Positions 32,444 through 43,214 of a stretch of 54,808 nt of DNA are shown here, piece by piece. The position numbers and the translations under genes were made by a program. Source of the DNA: Gracilaria domingensis (lineage: Eukaryota > Rhodophyta > Florideophyceae > Gracilariales > Gracilariaceae). The DNA lies in the NCBI GenBank assembly GCA_022539475.1, contig VCMS01000355.1, positions 1 through 54,808 on the forward strand, given 5' to 3'. The notes under the pieces are model-generated. The model had not been told where the DNA came from. It worked only from the letters and a program-made list of their open reading frames with translations, and did not search any database. The stretch's first letter is position 1; every line of letters starts with the position of its first letter.

Positions 32444-34878
32444 ATGTCTCTAATTGTATCGCCCTTGCTGAGTGCTTTCAGCCGCATGAAAAATGCCAGC
32501 CTCAATGTACCCACTTCGGATAACACAATTTCCGATAGCTCCCACCCGTCCTCACCCTCACAGCCCTCAAATGATTTGGACACAAATCAAGACCATGAAT
32601 CCGCAACAAACGCAAGAAATGCTCAGGTAGTTTTGACCAACACCCAGAGAAAAATTATTGCTAGTTGGATTATACAAACCGCCACAGAGCAAGGAGAAAA
32701 GCACATTTTCCCAAAGGCTGTTGCTCAATTTACCAGCCTCTTTAGGGAAAGCGCGAAGTCAAACCTACAAAGAGCCAGCCGATACTGGAAAGAGAGACAT
32801 CACCTTGTCGAAGGACATAATCGCCTTGCAAAGAAGTGCCGTTTTTCTTTTGTCAAGACGACAAAAACTGGCCTTAAACGGCACTACTGCAAAACCGGTT
32901 CGGGAAGAGGACGTCGCGTTACGGCATGGGTTGCAGCGCTTCACGTGGACCTCTTTTCTAAATTCAACCGCATGAAAAAAGCTGGAGTGAAATTCAATGC
33001 CAGACTGCTTCGTCGACTAAGTCTGTCACTAATTGCTGCGGAATTGAGTGGCCCATACCACTCAATGATGCAAGATCCTAAAACAGATGAGCCAATGGTG
33101 TACAAAATTTCCACACGTTGGGTGCAAACCTTCATGTGCAGATATAATATCGTAAGTCGCTATCAATGTGGAAAGTTGATGATTTTGTAGTGAAACGCTT
33201 ATCTATGAGTATTCTGACAGGACGTAGTCATATTTACCGTTTACGGGTTTGCCTGGTACACACCAGTACATGACTAGTAGTTGCTAGTGGTTGCCATTGA
33301 GATGGTTCGGACACGTGGGACAGGGTGGGGCTGATCGGGGGTTGACCACTACACGTGGGCAGTTGCCACAATTAGTGGGAAGTTTAGTTAATATTATTTA
33401 TTAATTTTAGTGAGGACATTACTTAGTGCGACGGCGTCGCCGCCGTCGCACCAGTAAAGTGCCCCAACCAGAGTGACTCTACTGACGGGTCTTGGCTCTA
33501 ATCGTTCACGCCTTCGACGGGGCTCGACTGCTAATCGGAAAGACTCCCCGTTGACACGGTTCGTGTATCCACCCTGCGTTTTCTAAAGAAATCGAACTGT
33601 GGAAGTGTTTTATCGCTGTTTTTTGCGTTCGTGCCTGTATAGGGAAAGCCCCGACAGTACGCCGTTATCCTTCGTCACTTTGTCGTGAGGCCCCCCCCCC
33701 GTGGTGCTTTCGCTCTTCTTTTCCTCTTCCTTTTCTTTCCTCCAACCCTTTTCCGAGGTATTGCACACCCACGTGTGGTGGTACTCGCTTCTCTGCTCCA
33801 CCTTTCTATTTCAACTCTCATCGCCCCGTCGTGACGGTTTGGCCCCGGTCTTACACCCGGCTCGTTGTGCCATTCCAGAGAGGCTCTGTTCGCTTCGCTA
33901 CCCTCCGTAGAGGAAGATCGCGAACGTCTTCGTGGTGTCGTTTCCCGCTCACGGGTTGCACTACAGATTTCACCTGCATAGCAAAAGCAGATCGAGAGAG
34001 AAGTGGCCTTTCATCTCGGCACACTAGCGAGAGAATTTCGGTCAAAAGAATTAATTGAAGGAGACGTCTTCAACGCAGACGAGACGCACTTCTGCATAAA
34101 CATGGATAACCATAAAACTCTGGCACTCGTAGGAGAGACGAGTGTACGTTATGCAGATGTTGTTTCTGGAGATGGCGGCATGACAATGATGGTTCTGATA
34201 TCCGGTGGCCCTGAAGCTCGTCTTGAGACGCCAAGGATTATATTCAAGAATTTGGAGAAGAATTATTCGATTCGTGGTCTTCCTGACGATGTTCCAGGCG
34301 TTGTTTACCGTACCGGTTCAAAGGCATGGATGGACAAGCGCGTCTTCCTTGAATGGGTGAAAGAAAAACGGGTTCTATCCCCGTTTCCAAACGGACGTAA
34401 GCGTGTTCTCTATATGGTTAACGTGAACTCTCATGACATTACGGAAGAAGCTCGTCTAGCACTGAAGAAAAGTAATACGGGGGTTCGGTTCTTTTCCTGC
34501 AATGCCACTCATTTAGTGCAGCCGACCGACAGTTTTGTTATACAGAAGCTGAAAACGTACTGGAGGAGAGAGTGGGATGATTTCAAGATGACTCTACTCA
34601 ATAACAATATGTGGACAGAGGGAACGCGTGCATCCGGAAAGTTATCGAATCCCGGAAAGAGACATTTTCTGAAGCTTGCGGCCAAGTCTGTCCGAGCAGT
34701 GAGCGCGCAAAGAGATGAAAACGGCGTCTCTTATGCGCGGAAAGCCATGATTCGCTGCGGCATGGCGTTGAATTTGAACGGTCAATGGGAAGAGCGTCAG
34801 TTTTTTCCTGAGCTTCAAGCCATAATCGAGAAGTACAGGAGCAATTTCGAAGGTGAGGAGGTCGGTTCTAGCTCTTGA
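32444..34878 (+). CDS. Pogo/Tigger-like DDE transposase, split by an 839-nt intron
   Basis: Exon 1 (32444-33151) and exon 2 (33991-34878) join in phase 0 through GTAAGT...AAAAGCAG, giving 531 residues. Exon 1 has a Ser/Pro-rich head and a helix-turn-helix/CENPB-type DNA-binding half ending TRWVQTFMCRYNI. Exon 2 holds the DDE core: NADETHF with the first aspartate, and ATHLVQPTDSFVIQKLK with the third. The segment that normally reads (L/V)-D-N/G-x-x-x-H reads M-V-N-V-N-S-H, so the second catalytic aspartate is absent; the codon there is GTT, one base from GAT. The enzyme would cut and paste the TIR element around it, but this copy is probably catalytically dead. The intron contains LTR-like DNA, so it may have been enlarged by an insertion. 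Confidence 0.8.
33420..33870 (+). repeat. LTR-like fragment inside the transposase intron
   Basis: This tract begins with a perfect palindrome (GTGCGACGGCG/CGCCGTCGCAC, 33426-33451) just after AT-rich DNA, continues pyrimidine-rich, and ends with CTTACACCCGGCTCGTTG. The region downstream of the gypsy pol gene, read on the minus strand (about 42885 to 42420), has the same order: AT-rich stretch, perfect palindrome, pyrimidine-rich body, then TTTACACCCGGCTCGTG. The two are diverged but share this plan and the ~14-base end motif, so they look like members of one LTR or terminal-repeat family. A solo LTR trapped in the intron is the simplest reading; exact borders are not resolved. Confidence 0.5.
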
Positions 34879-35082
34879 GTTGTTTTGTTGGCACCCACAT
34901 TATATTTGGGAACATAGATTTAGTGTAGGCCACAGTAATAAACCCGCTACAGAATTAGTGTGGGCGCCGAAGTAGTGAGGTCCACACTATTTTGTGTGAC
35001 GTTGCTTGAAATCGAGCTCACCGAATTAGTGTCGGCCACACTAGCTTCAGTGTTCACCTGTACCTGTTAAAGAGAAGATATT

Positions 35083-36170
35083 TATCAGTTCTTCTTCTCA
35101 AACTGGTTCTCTTTCAAACGTGCAAGGGAACGCCCCTCGACGAAGGGCCGACTGTGCCTGGCAAAGGGCGCCCATGACGCAGAGCACTTTTTGCACCTTG
35201 CAATCGAGTGCCATTCGAGAGTGTGAGATGAGGGCCAAGCTGCTTGCGGCTGCGGCTTGGCGGTGGAGACGACCGGTCTACACCACCAGAGGCCATTGAA
35301 TACGGAAGATTGCCACGTGTTCAGGAATGTGGTATCGCGATGGGATGTACTCGATGTTATTGGCAGCTTTACACGGCAGGTTTACCAGTTTTTCTTTCAA
35401 ACGACAAAACCTGGTAAACATGGCATGTAAAGCTGCCAATCAAAATCCATGAAATAGAAGTGCGACATTACACCCGCAGAAGGAGATGTGTTTGGATACA
35501 ATATTTTGACAAGTGTATGTGCTTTACAATTGTCATACACGCACACGTGGTGTAATGAAGCGTTCATGCGCCCGTCTTCCTTCGAGACGACGCTGTCGCG
35601 CAGCGATTCATCAGCCCCCACCAGCCTGTGGTATCGTCGGCACCGTTGGTACCTACCGCAAACCGCATCCACGCCCTACACCCGCGCACCGCACCCGCAT
35701 GTCTTTCCCCATCGCTGGGTTTTGCACAACAATTGTTCTCCCGACTTAGAAGTCGCGTTGATCCAGAAAGTTGGTTTTCTGATCAATTTCCGGTTTGCCG
35801 GTTCGTATCTGGTCGTGGAGATACACTACACAGTTTGTACTGGAAGGCTTTGCCGACAGACGTCGTGTTGGTACTGCTTTCCTCATGTTGGGTTGTTGTT
35901 TGGACACGGTTTACAACCGGTGGCACTACCTATTTCCGTAGTCTGTGATTCCCGTCGGTACGGTTGTTGTCACCCCGTTTGGGTTGTCTACTGTTCCCAG
36001 CAATCTAGTCGAATCAGCCCTAATTCCGTATACGGCTGTTCCCGTTGGTACGGTTGGTTCGTCCGATCTGTCGGTTATCGTTACTCGTGTGAGGACGCTA
36101 CACTCTTTCGAGGTTAATTTGTTTGTTTTGCTTTCCTGTTCCCAGTTTTCTGGTTGTAACTTCGTAGACG
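35083..36170. other. Gypsy leader region; hairpin at 35360-35439; no 5' LTR identified
   Basis: No recognised gene. 35360-35388 (TTGGCAGCTTTACA then GGTTTACCAG) is mirrored with few mismatches at 35410-35439, making a ~29-bp-arm hairpin. From about 35.7 kb to the gag ATG the + strand is rich in GTTGGTACGG-type phrases (CCCGTCGGTACGGTTG near 35950, CCCGTTGGTACGGTTG near 36043). This may be the untranslated leader of the gypsy element. I could not match any part of it to the region downstream of pol, so the 5' LTR is missing, diverged or not recognisable by eye. Confidence 0.5.
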
Positions 36171-38012
36171 ATGGTGTCGGGCAAGCGCTCGAGCCCTACG
36201 AAGTCTCGCTCCGTTGGCTCTGGCTTGCCCCCGCGTCTGCGGTCTGTTCCTGAACCCCTACAGGGTGATGGAAAGAAACCCGGAAACCGGAAACAGCCTG
36301 TCAAGTCGTCTGACGCCCCAGTGGCTGGGCCCTCATCTGCTCCTTTGGAGAGTCTTATACCCGCTGTCGCGGCGAAGGACGCGCTCGCAAACGAGTTGGA
36401 GGCTCAAGTTCGTGTGCTTGAGGCTCAGACTGCTGTCATGAGGAGTTCTCATGAAGCACTCGTTTCCGAGGTCGACACACTTCGTTTGAAGGTTGACGTA
36501 GCTCTCAACGGAGGTGTATCAGATGATCTACGTATTTTACGGAAGGATGTTAATGCACTCTTGGAGGTTCTTCCAGGATATCCCGGTTTCATCGAGGAGG
36601 TCGACACGAAGTTCATTCGGATTCTTGGCCGTCTTGAGACGTTAGAGGCCACCATCCGTGAGGATGACGGCCCTGCTGCCGCTTCTGCAGAAGTGTCTCG
36701 TGGTACACGTGACCGGAAGTCCGGGAAGAGCCGCTCTAAGAAGAGGAATGTTGACGAGTATGACTCGGATTCGTCACAGTCCTCTGGTATTTCAAACCGC
36801 TTGGCGGGTTCCTTATCATCGAGCTCGTCAAGTGACGGTGAACGTCGCGCTCGTTCTACCCGTTCGCGGAGTTCTACGTCCACCTATGGTGTTGTTGGTA
36901 CCCGGAAACGGGGTCGAAAGCACTCAGGTTTGAGGGAACTGGAGGCGACGAATCCCTTTTTCAAAAGGTTGTTATCTTACCGGTATTACCGTTTGGAAGA
37001 TTCAAGTCTAAATCGGACGCCCTGTGGCACGGGTAAGGTGAAGGACTGCATCAAACGCATGTCCTTAACCTTTCGCAACCAGTTGTGCACTGGGGAGGAT
37101 CCCATTCTGGTGCTTGACTTTCTTTCACGCTTTGAAGCGGAGGCTGACATCCTTGGCATGAGTGAGGGGCAAGCTTTTGTTGCCTTATCGTATTTTCTAC
37201 GTGGAATCGCTGAAGATCAGTATAACTCTGGAAGAGGTTCATCTCGCGCCTCTGAAGGAGGGGTCACCTGCTGGCCCGAAGCCGTGCAGTATTTGTTGCG
37301 CTCGTATGCGACAAATACCTCTATCGAGGAAGCAATCACCGCGTTGCGGGAGACGAAACAACGCCCGAAGGAGTCGGAGACCGGGTACTCGGTACGCCTG
37401 AATAAGGCATTCCACCGTTTTGGCAATGTTTACTCGTCAAACGAGCGCTGTATGCTGTCTATCAACGGATTGAATCCGGCTATTCGTACTCTGGTTGCCC
37501 AGCGACGGGAAGACCGGAAGAAGACTACCTACCTGGAGTTAGTCCAGTACGCGAAGGCCGAGGGAGACGCCTTGCGCGCACGCACCGGGTACCGGGTTTC
37601 AACCAAAGCGTTGCACCTCGAAGGAGGGTCGTCATCAGCTTCACTGCTACCGCAGGACTTTTCTGGCCACGACGTGGATAACTTACATCTCGCACAGGTG
37701 GACCTAGATTCGATCCCGACTACGGAGTTGCCTTCTACTTCAGAAGCCTCGTCGAAGACGGAAGATGCACTGCTTTACGCAGACCGTCCCCGCGTTCGCG
37801 GTCCTCAAGTACCCTACTCAGGGAGTCGTTACCAGCGACCTGGTTGGGTACACCCGCGAACGGTGAAGTTTCAAGACCCACGGAGTTCCGGAAGACCACC
37901 CCTGATCTGTTTCACGTGTTACAACCACGGTCATGCAGCTCCAAACTGCAACTTCTCGATGAGGGAAATGCCCACGGTTGTGGCGAATTTTGAAGCGCTG
38001 ACCCCCGCCTAA
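36171..38012 (+). CDS. Gag polyprotein of a Ty3/gypsy retrotransposon
   Basis: 613 residues from an ATG. A basic, Ser/Pro-rich head (~1-45) is followed by a likely coiled coil (ANELEAQVRVLEAQTAVM, then SEVDTLRLKVDVAL), a Ser/Arg-rich linker (~195-255), and a capsid-like helical domain (~290-470) containing FLSRFEAEADILGMSEGQAF and the retrotransposon-gag pattern ETGYSVRLNKAFHRF. A CCHC zinc knuckle, C-F-T-C-x4-H-x4-C, lies near the C-terminus (~585-600). It would form the particle that packages element RNA. It ends at TAA (38010-38012), but the same frame stays open beyond this stop to 38255. Confidence 0.92.
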   Translation: MVSGKRSSPTKSRSVGSGLPPRLRSVPEPLQGDGKKPGNRKQPVKSSDAPVAGPSSAPLESLIPAVAAKDALANELEAQVRVLEAQTAVMRSSHEALVSEVDTLRLKVDVALNGGVSDDLRILRKDVNALLEVLPGYPGFIEEVDTKFIRILGRLETLEATIREDDGPAAASAEVSRGTRDRKSGKSRSKKRNVDEYDSDSSQSSGISNRLAGSLSSSSSSDGERRARSTRSRSSTSTYGVVGTRKRGRKHSGLRELEATNPFFKRLLSYRYYRLEDSSLNRTPCGTGKVKDCIKRMSLTFRNQLCTGEDPILVLDFLSRFEAEADILGMSEGQAFVALSYFLRGIAEDQYNSGRGSSRASEGGVTCWPEAVQYLLRSYATNTSIEEAITALRETKQRPKESETGYSVRLNKAFHRFGNVYSSNERCMLSINGLNPAIRTLVAQRREDRKKTTYLELVQYAKAEGDALRARTGYRVSTKALHLEGGSSSASLLPQDFSGHDVDNLHLAQVDLDSIPTTELPSTSEASSKTEDALLYADRPRVRGPQVPYSGSRYQRPGWVHPRTVKFQDPRSSGRPPLICFTCYNHGHAAPNCNFSMREMPTVVANFEALTPA

Positions 38013-38255
38013 CAGGCGTCAGTGCCGGTAACCGCATATCTGCGTGCGAAGGCTGAGTACCCCCGTAGGGTGTCTGCTGCAGAATTGGCTGCGTTACTGC
38101 ACTCTGGTTCGACCCAGGTCAATGTTTCACCGGCTCAAGCCGTGGCGGCAACCGCTGCTGCGGGTAGTTCTGTCGCTGTTCCACAGGAATCTGTGAAGAT
38201 GCCTGCTGCGCAGGACGCCGTTTCCGTTAGAAGGGATGGAACTCAGTTAAACTGA
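38013..38255 (+). other. Open gag-frame extension ending at a -1 frameshift signal
   Basis: Directly after the gag stop the same frame continues for about 80 codons (AYLRAKAEYPRRVSAAELAA and on), then ends in TGA at 38253-38255. The seven bases just before that stop, G TTA AAC (38246-38252), fit the X XXY YYZ slippery pattern in the gag frame. A -1 slip leads straight into the pol frame, which is open from about 38233. Either gag ended here originally and the TAA is a later nonsense mutation, or expression of pol needs both stop readthrough and a frameshift. Confidence 0.65.
38246..38252 (+). promoter_or_regulatory. Candidate -1 programmed ribosomal frameshift heptamer
   Basis: G TTA AAC lies in the correct phase to move ribosomes from the gag frame to the pol frame and abuts the gag-frame TGA. 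G UUA AAC is a known slippery heptamer in arteriviruses. A downstream stimulatory structure is plausible in the following GC-rich 60 nt but was not folded. Confidence 0.6.
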
Positions 38256-41200
38256 GTACGGAAGTCTCCAATGAAGAGGCGCGCGAGTCGAGGTCTACGG
38301 CGCCCGAAGCGTCACCGCCTCGCTCCCAGGTCAAAATCTTTTTGAGGAAACAGACCGTCTTAGACGTGGACTCTACCACCATCGGTGTGTTACGTCGCCC
38401 GTGGATACGGTTCAGGAACAACCCGATGCTGGATCGAGTCATGGTGATGGCCAAGCGAAACTACAAGATATTTGCTGACCTTGGCCTATCCACCCAGTAT
38501 ATGGTGCGTCATCTCTCTGTCTTGGATACAGGTGCTGGCCACAACTTCATTGTTGAGTCGTTACTACCGCCGGAAGTCCGTTGTCGAGTCCGCCATGGAC
38601 CCGTCATGGACGTGGCAGATGCTAACAATAACCCGTTACAAACGGCTGGAATGGTTTCACTGCTTGTCAGGATTGGTAACTGCATCAAGCAGGTAGAATT
38701 CATCGTCTGCAAGACGTTCGCTGCCCCTGTCATTCTAGGGTGTGACTTCTGCGACAGATATGTCGAAGCCATCCGACCGCGTGCGCGTGAAGTGGAAATG
38801 GAAGATGGTTCGGATGTACCGATTGTTCGTCGCTCATTACGCCGAGCATCAGCTAAGCTGGTACCACTACCCGCTCCTCTACAGGATTCCTCACCTCCGA
38901 AAGAGTCGCCGAAGCTCCGCGTAGCGCGTGCAATTTCTATTCCGCCAGAATCCCAGGTTTGGGTTGATGTTACTGCCGCACCGCGTGGTTTGCGGGTTGT
39001 TCAACCATTGAACTCGTTATACGAGAAGTATCAGGTCGCGTTGGCGAACGGAGTTGTTCAAATCAACAGCGAACACCTCTTTCGGGTTCTGGTAGCCAAC
39101 TTTGGCAAGAAACCCCAGTATCTGGGGAAGAACCAAGTAATTGGTACTGTCTTACCGCACCCTACGGCGCTTATCCCTACAAAGGTGACTGCCGCCGAGA
39201 TGCTCGGGATTGCTGAGGAACGCACTGGTGTGCTTCACCCTAAGGAGGGGGAGGGAGATTCGTCGCACTCATCTCCGTCGGACCCGTCTCAGACGGTTCA
39301 ACAAACGAATGACTCGGAAGTTAGGACCGTTCCTACGAGTTATGACAAGATTAACCCTATCAAGGAGTTAGAAGAATTGAATCTCGGTCATGTACCGGTT
39401 TCAGACCATGAGAAGTTGCGCAACATGTTGCGAGAGTTTACACCAATTTGGAATGGTTCCCTCGGAGAGGTTTCAACTACGGAACACCGGACTGACCTCC
39501 TGCCGGAGACCAAGCCGATTGCTCAGCACCCTTACAGGGCAGGCCCGAAAGCACGGGAAGAGGAAGAGTTTCAGATCAACAAAATGCTCAGCGCTGGCGT
39601 TATAGAACCGGCTCAGTCGCCGTGGGAATCTTCAGTTGTACTGGCTGCGAAATCCGATGGGTCCTGGCGCTTTTGTATCGACTATCGTCGCTTGAACGAT
39701 GTCACCGTCAAAGACGTGTACCCTATACCGCGTATGGACGAGTATATCGACTCGCTTGGCGATGCTACTGTGTTCTCCACCTTGGATGCAAACTGGGGGT
39801 TACTGGCAAGTACCAGTTAGACCGGAAGACCGTGACAAGACCGCGTTTACCTCTCATTCAGGATTATACCGCTTTAAGCGTATGCCGTTCGGATTAACGA
39901 ACGCCCCGGCTACGTTTCAGCGTGCTCCGGAGATTTTGTTAGCTCGCTTCAAATGGCGGAGTTGCTTGGTATACCTCGATGACATCATCGTGTTTTCCAA
40001 CAGTTTGGACGATCACCGCGAACATGTTCGGGAGATAATGACCGCTTTGCGGGATGCAGGAATCACACTCAAGTTGAGGAAGTGTGAGTTTTTCACTGAC
40101 TCAGTGAAGTATCTGGGCCATGTCATACGTCCAGGACGGTTACTGATCGAGGAAGCTCGCGTGAAGTCCCTCAAAGAGGCGAAGCACCCTACTACACAGA
40201 CAGAGCTACGCTCGTTTCTAGGGCTATGCAACGTTTATAGACGCTTCATTTCTCGCTTCGCGAAGATCGCGGGACCGCTCAACGAACTCCTGAAGAAGGG
40301 ACAACCGCCCAAATTGGGACCACTTACCCCCACGCAAGTGGAGGCTTTCAACTCTCTTAAAGAGGCTGTTACTACGGCACCCGTGTTAGCGTTACCGAAG
40401 AACGGGTTGCCGTACACCGTGGATACGGATTCGAGCGATTACCAGATTGGCTGTGCTCTCTTTCAGACTACACCAGAAGGGGAACACAAACCAATTGGCT
40501 ATTGGTCTCGTACACTCAACGTGCACGAGCGCAATTACTCGGTATCCGAGAAGGAGTGTCTCGCCATGGTATGGGCTTTGCAGACTCTACGACCAAATCT
40601 TATGGGTTTGCACTTTACCGTCAATACGGATCACTCCGCATTGCGTTGGTTAATGTCAGTCACGGAGCCTTCCGGACGCCTAATGCGTTGGCGTCTTCGG
40701 CTTGCCGAGTTTGACTACGAGGTCACCTATAGGAAGGGTTGTTTGAACGCGCAAGCGGATGCTCTTTCACGTCTAGGAACGGAAGGTGAAGCTTTACCCG
40801 TCGATGACGAGGATGAAGATATCCCCTTTTTCCTCATGGAGGAGGATGATGAAGACTACGACATCGTGTCGGACGACATCTGTGATGATTTGCTCGTCGC
40901 AGTTGGTGAAGACCCGGAACCCGGTACATTCGTCCCCATTACTCCAGAAGAGCTGGTGCGGGAACAGCAATCTGACCCGTTCTGTACGAGGATACGCGCC
41001 CAAATTAATGGTGGTGCTAATATCCCGTTCGGGGTTAACACACAAGGTTACCTCGTCAGAGTGGTTCGTTCTACCCCACAGATTGTGGTTCCTCACTCCT
41101 TACAAACAAGGGTATTGCATCTCTCGCATCAATCGCGGATGGCTTCCCATCCGGGTGCTAAGCGGTTATACACGACACTGCGTCGGAATTTCTACTGGCC

Positions 41201-42386
41201 CGCGTTAGCGTTGGACTGCTACCCCACCGTGAAGGCGTGTGCACATTGTGCTCGCGAGCGAGTTAAACATCGTCGCCATGCGAAGAAACTAACACTTTTC
41301 CCTGCAAGGGCGCCGTTGGAGTTTATTGCCATCGATATACTCGGTGAGTTCTTGCGTACTTCCCGAGGAAATCGGTTCTTACTCGTTATTACGGATAGAT
41401 TCAGTAAGCTAGTCCGGACAGTTCCGTTGAAGTCGATTACAGCACGCAGTGTTGCGGAGGCATTCGTTCGCCATTGGGTTATGGTCTACGGTTCCCCGGT
41501 CAATCTCCTTTCGGATAATGGTCCGCAGTTTACTGCGCGTTTCTTCCAAGATGTCTGTCGGGTACTCGACGTGAAGAATCTCTTCACGACGACGTATCAT
41601 CCCCAATGCAATGGGCAAGTCGAACGGTTTAACCGGACAATGCTCTCCGCGTTGCGGGCTTATACTGTTGAACACCCGAAAACTTGGGATCTCTACACGG
41701 ATACCGCGACGTATGCGTATAATATGCAGGTTCACAGAGTAACTGGTTTAGCGCCCTTTGAGCTCGTGCTCTCACGGACACCACCGCCAGTTGCGATTGA
41801 ACCATCAGCAAAGCTGGATACGTCACCGTCAATACGGGATCACTGCTTGCAGTGGAAGCAGTGGTTATCCGCAATGGTACCTGTCGCCAGGTCGTCAATG
41901 GCGAAAGCACAACACGCTTGCAAGCGGAACTTTGATGCTCGGGTACGGAGACCACTACCGCCACTGAAAATGGGAAACCTCGCCTTTGTCAGGAAGAAGT
42001 ACTACAACCCTGAAAAGGAGAGTCGCCACAAGCTTTCACCCATCGCTGATGGTCCATACCGCGTTATTAGCGTGAATACGGACACAGTCGTACTGGAAGT
42101 TGGCGACGCTCATGAGCGTTTCTCCCGCGATCGCGTTGTGCAGGGCCCAACCGTGCACACGAAAGTACTTTCGGATTCACAGCAGGAAGCTGGACAGACA
42201 CAGAACCGAGAATTCTCGTCGCAGAACACTACACCTAATGTGGGGCTTCGCAACCCTGCAAGGGGTCTCGCAGAGGTACCGATTACATCGTCGCAAGCCG
42301 AGATTGTGGTGCAAAACCCTCGACGGGAAGCAACAAACCGCGTCGCGGACGAGCACCTCAGGGTGTTCAGGCCCTGCTCCCTGTGA
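38256..42386 (+). CDS. Pol polyprotein of a Ty3/gypsy retrotransposon (PR-RT-RH-IN), one frameshift
   Basis: Protease: SVLDTGAGHNFIV (about 38515) with the DTG active site and VILGCDF as the flap-end motif. RT: SWRFCIDYRRLND, then FSTLDAN, GYWQVP, FKRMPFGLTNAPATFQ and VYLDDIIVFS, with the catalytic YLDD near 39970. RNase H: TDSSDYQIGCALFQ and TDHSALRWL. Integrase: an H-H-C-C zinc domain (about 41130-41260), then AIDILGEF, LLSDNGPQF and QVERFNRTM, which supply D, D and E. A GPYRVISV strand near the C-terminus fits the integrase DNA-binding tail; no chromodomain is evident. At 39786-39796 a run of five G where four would keep frame (DAN-W-G) shifts the reading and creates a stop at 39820, so pol is two overlapping frames. 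Confidence 0.93.
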
Positions 42387-43214
42387 AGGGCAGTCGAGCG
42401 GCAGAACCCTCCGATAGGGCCAACACGAGCCGGGTGTAAATCCGGGTGGCCCCGATCTGGGCGTGCAGTCGGAGGTAAAAGGGGTAGAATCGGCGTAGGT
42501 ATCCGGATGGTTCCGGCGAGCCACAGCGAGTGGGGGTATCCAGCCCAACGGTATGGGACGACAAAAGATCGACAAACGAGCCGCACTGCGGAGCACTGAC
42601 TCGCGATAAGCGGGAAAACTCCCGAGACAAATAAAACAAACCTACAATGTAGGGCAGAGTAGCGAAAGCCGTAAGACGGAAATGAAAACAATAAAATAGA
42701 TAAGAAAAGTGCCGTGACGACGGATTAGTACTCCTCAGGGACGGAGGTTGGTTGATCAGCCCGGAATTGCGGCGGTATTCCCCAGGATGGGGCTGGTGAC
42801 CGTGCGCAAGCGGCAAGAAGATCAGAGCCAAAGGCCTCGTTGAGGTTTACTTCCCGTACAGTGGCGGCAAGTGCCGCCACTTATATACGGCACTTGAAAA
42901 TATCAATTAAAATATCTAACTATCCGGCGCTGCCGGCCAATACACTACAGGTGTGCAACCGTGGCAGGCTTGCCACGGCGCACCCGCTATCGGGCCAACT
43001 TGGCACACGTGTGCAGAAATACTACCCTTCCTAGGCATAACCCAAAATAGGGGCACTACCCCAGTAGCCTCTCATAACCTGAGGTGTCGAAGCCGATGAC
43101 GGATCAACAAACTATGAAAAGCACCTCGGTGCATCCCCACAAAAGGGCGTTTTGCTCTACATCTCCCCCTTCTCAGGCTGAGACACCGACTCCGTCGGCT
43201 CGATACGCCTCGCG
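42387..43214. other. Region 3' of gypsy pol; LTR-like on the minus strand
   Basis: A purine tract (GGAGGTAAAAGGGG, about 42470-42484) could be a polypurine tract. Read on the minus strand, about 42885 down to 42420 resembles the LTR-like fragment in the transposase intron: a TATATAAG box (about 42882-42890), the perfect palindrome AGTGGCGGCA/TGCCGCCACT (42860-42881), a pyrimidine-rich body, and TTTACACCCGGCTCGTG. This may be a terminal repeat of another element in opposite orientation. No counterpart was found upstream of gag. Confidence 0.45.

Larger units (their letters stand above)
32170..35082 (+). mobile_element. Complete pogo/Tigger-like DNA transposon with TIRs
   Basis: The left end, AATATCTTCTCTTTA then CAGGTGAACACTGAA (32170-32213), is matched in reverse complement at the right end, closing at 35082. 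The TIRs run ~65 bp with a small indel. Inside both ends the motif TAGTGTGG(GC) and its complement recur several times (left: about 32218, 32258-32272, 32306; right: about 34919, 34958, 34985, 35026), as expected for subterminal transposase-binding sites. The single gene inside encodes a CENPB/DDE transposase. A target duplication cannot be called cleanly; pogo-type elements use TA, and both junctions are TA-rich. Confidence 0.85.

Noticed and set aside
35488..36117. 209-codon + strand open frame before gag
   Set aside because: No motif, biased Cys/Ser/Val composition, and it lies in the likely untranslated leader of the gypsy element.
42387..43214. 3' LTR of the gypsy element in the + orientation
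   Set aside because: No matching copy upstream of gag was found; the recognisable LTR-like order is on the minus strand.
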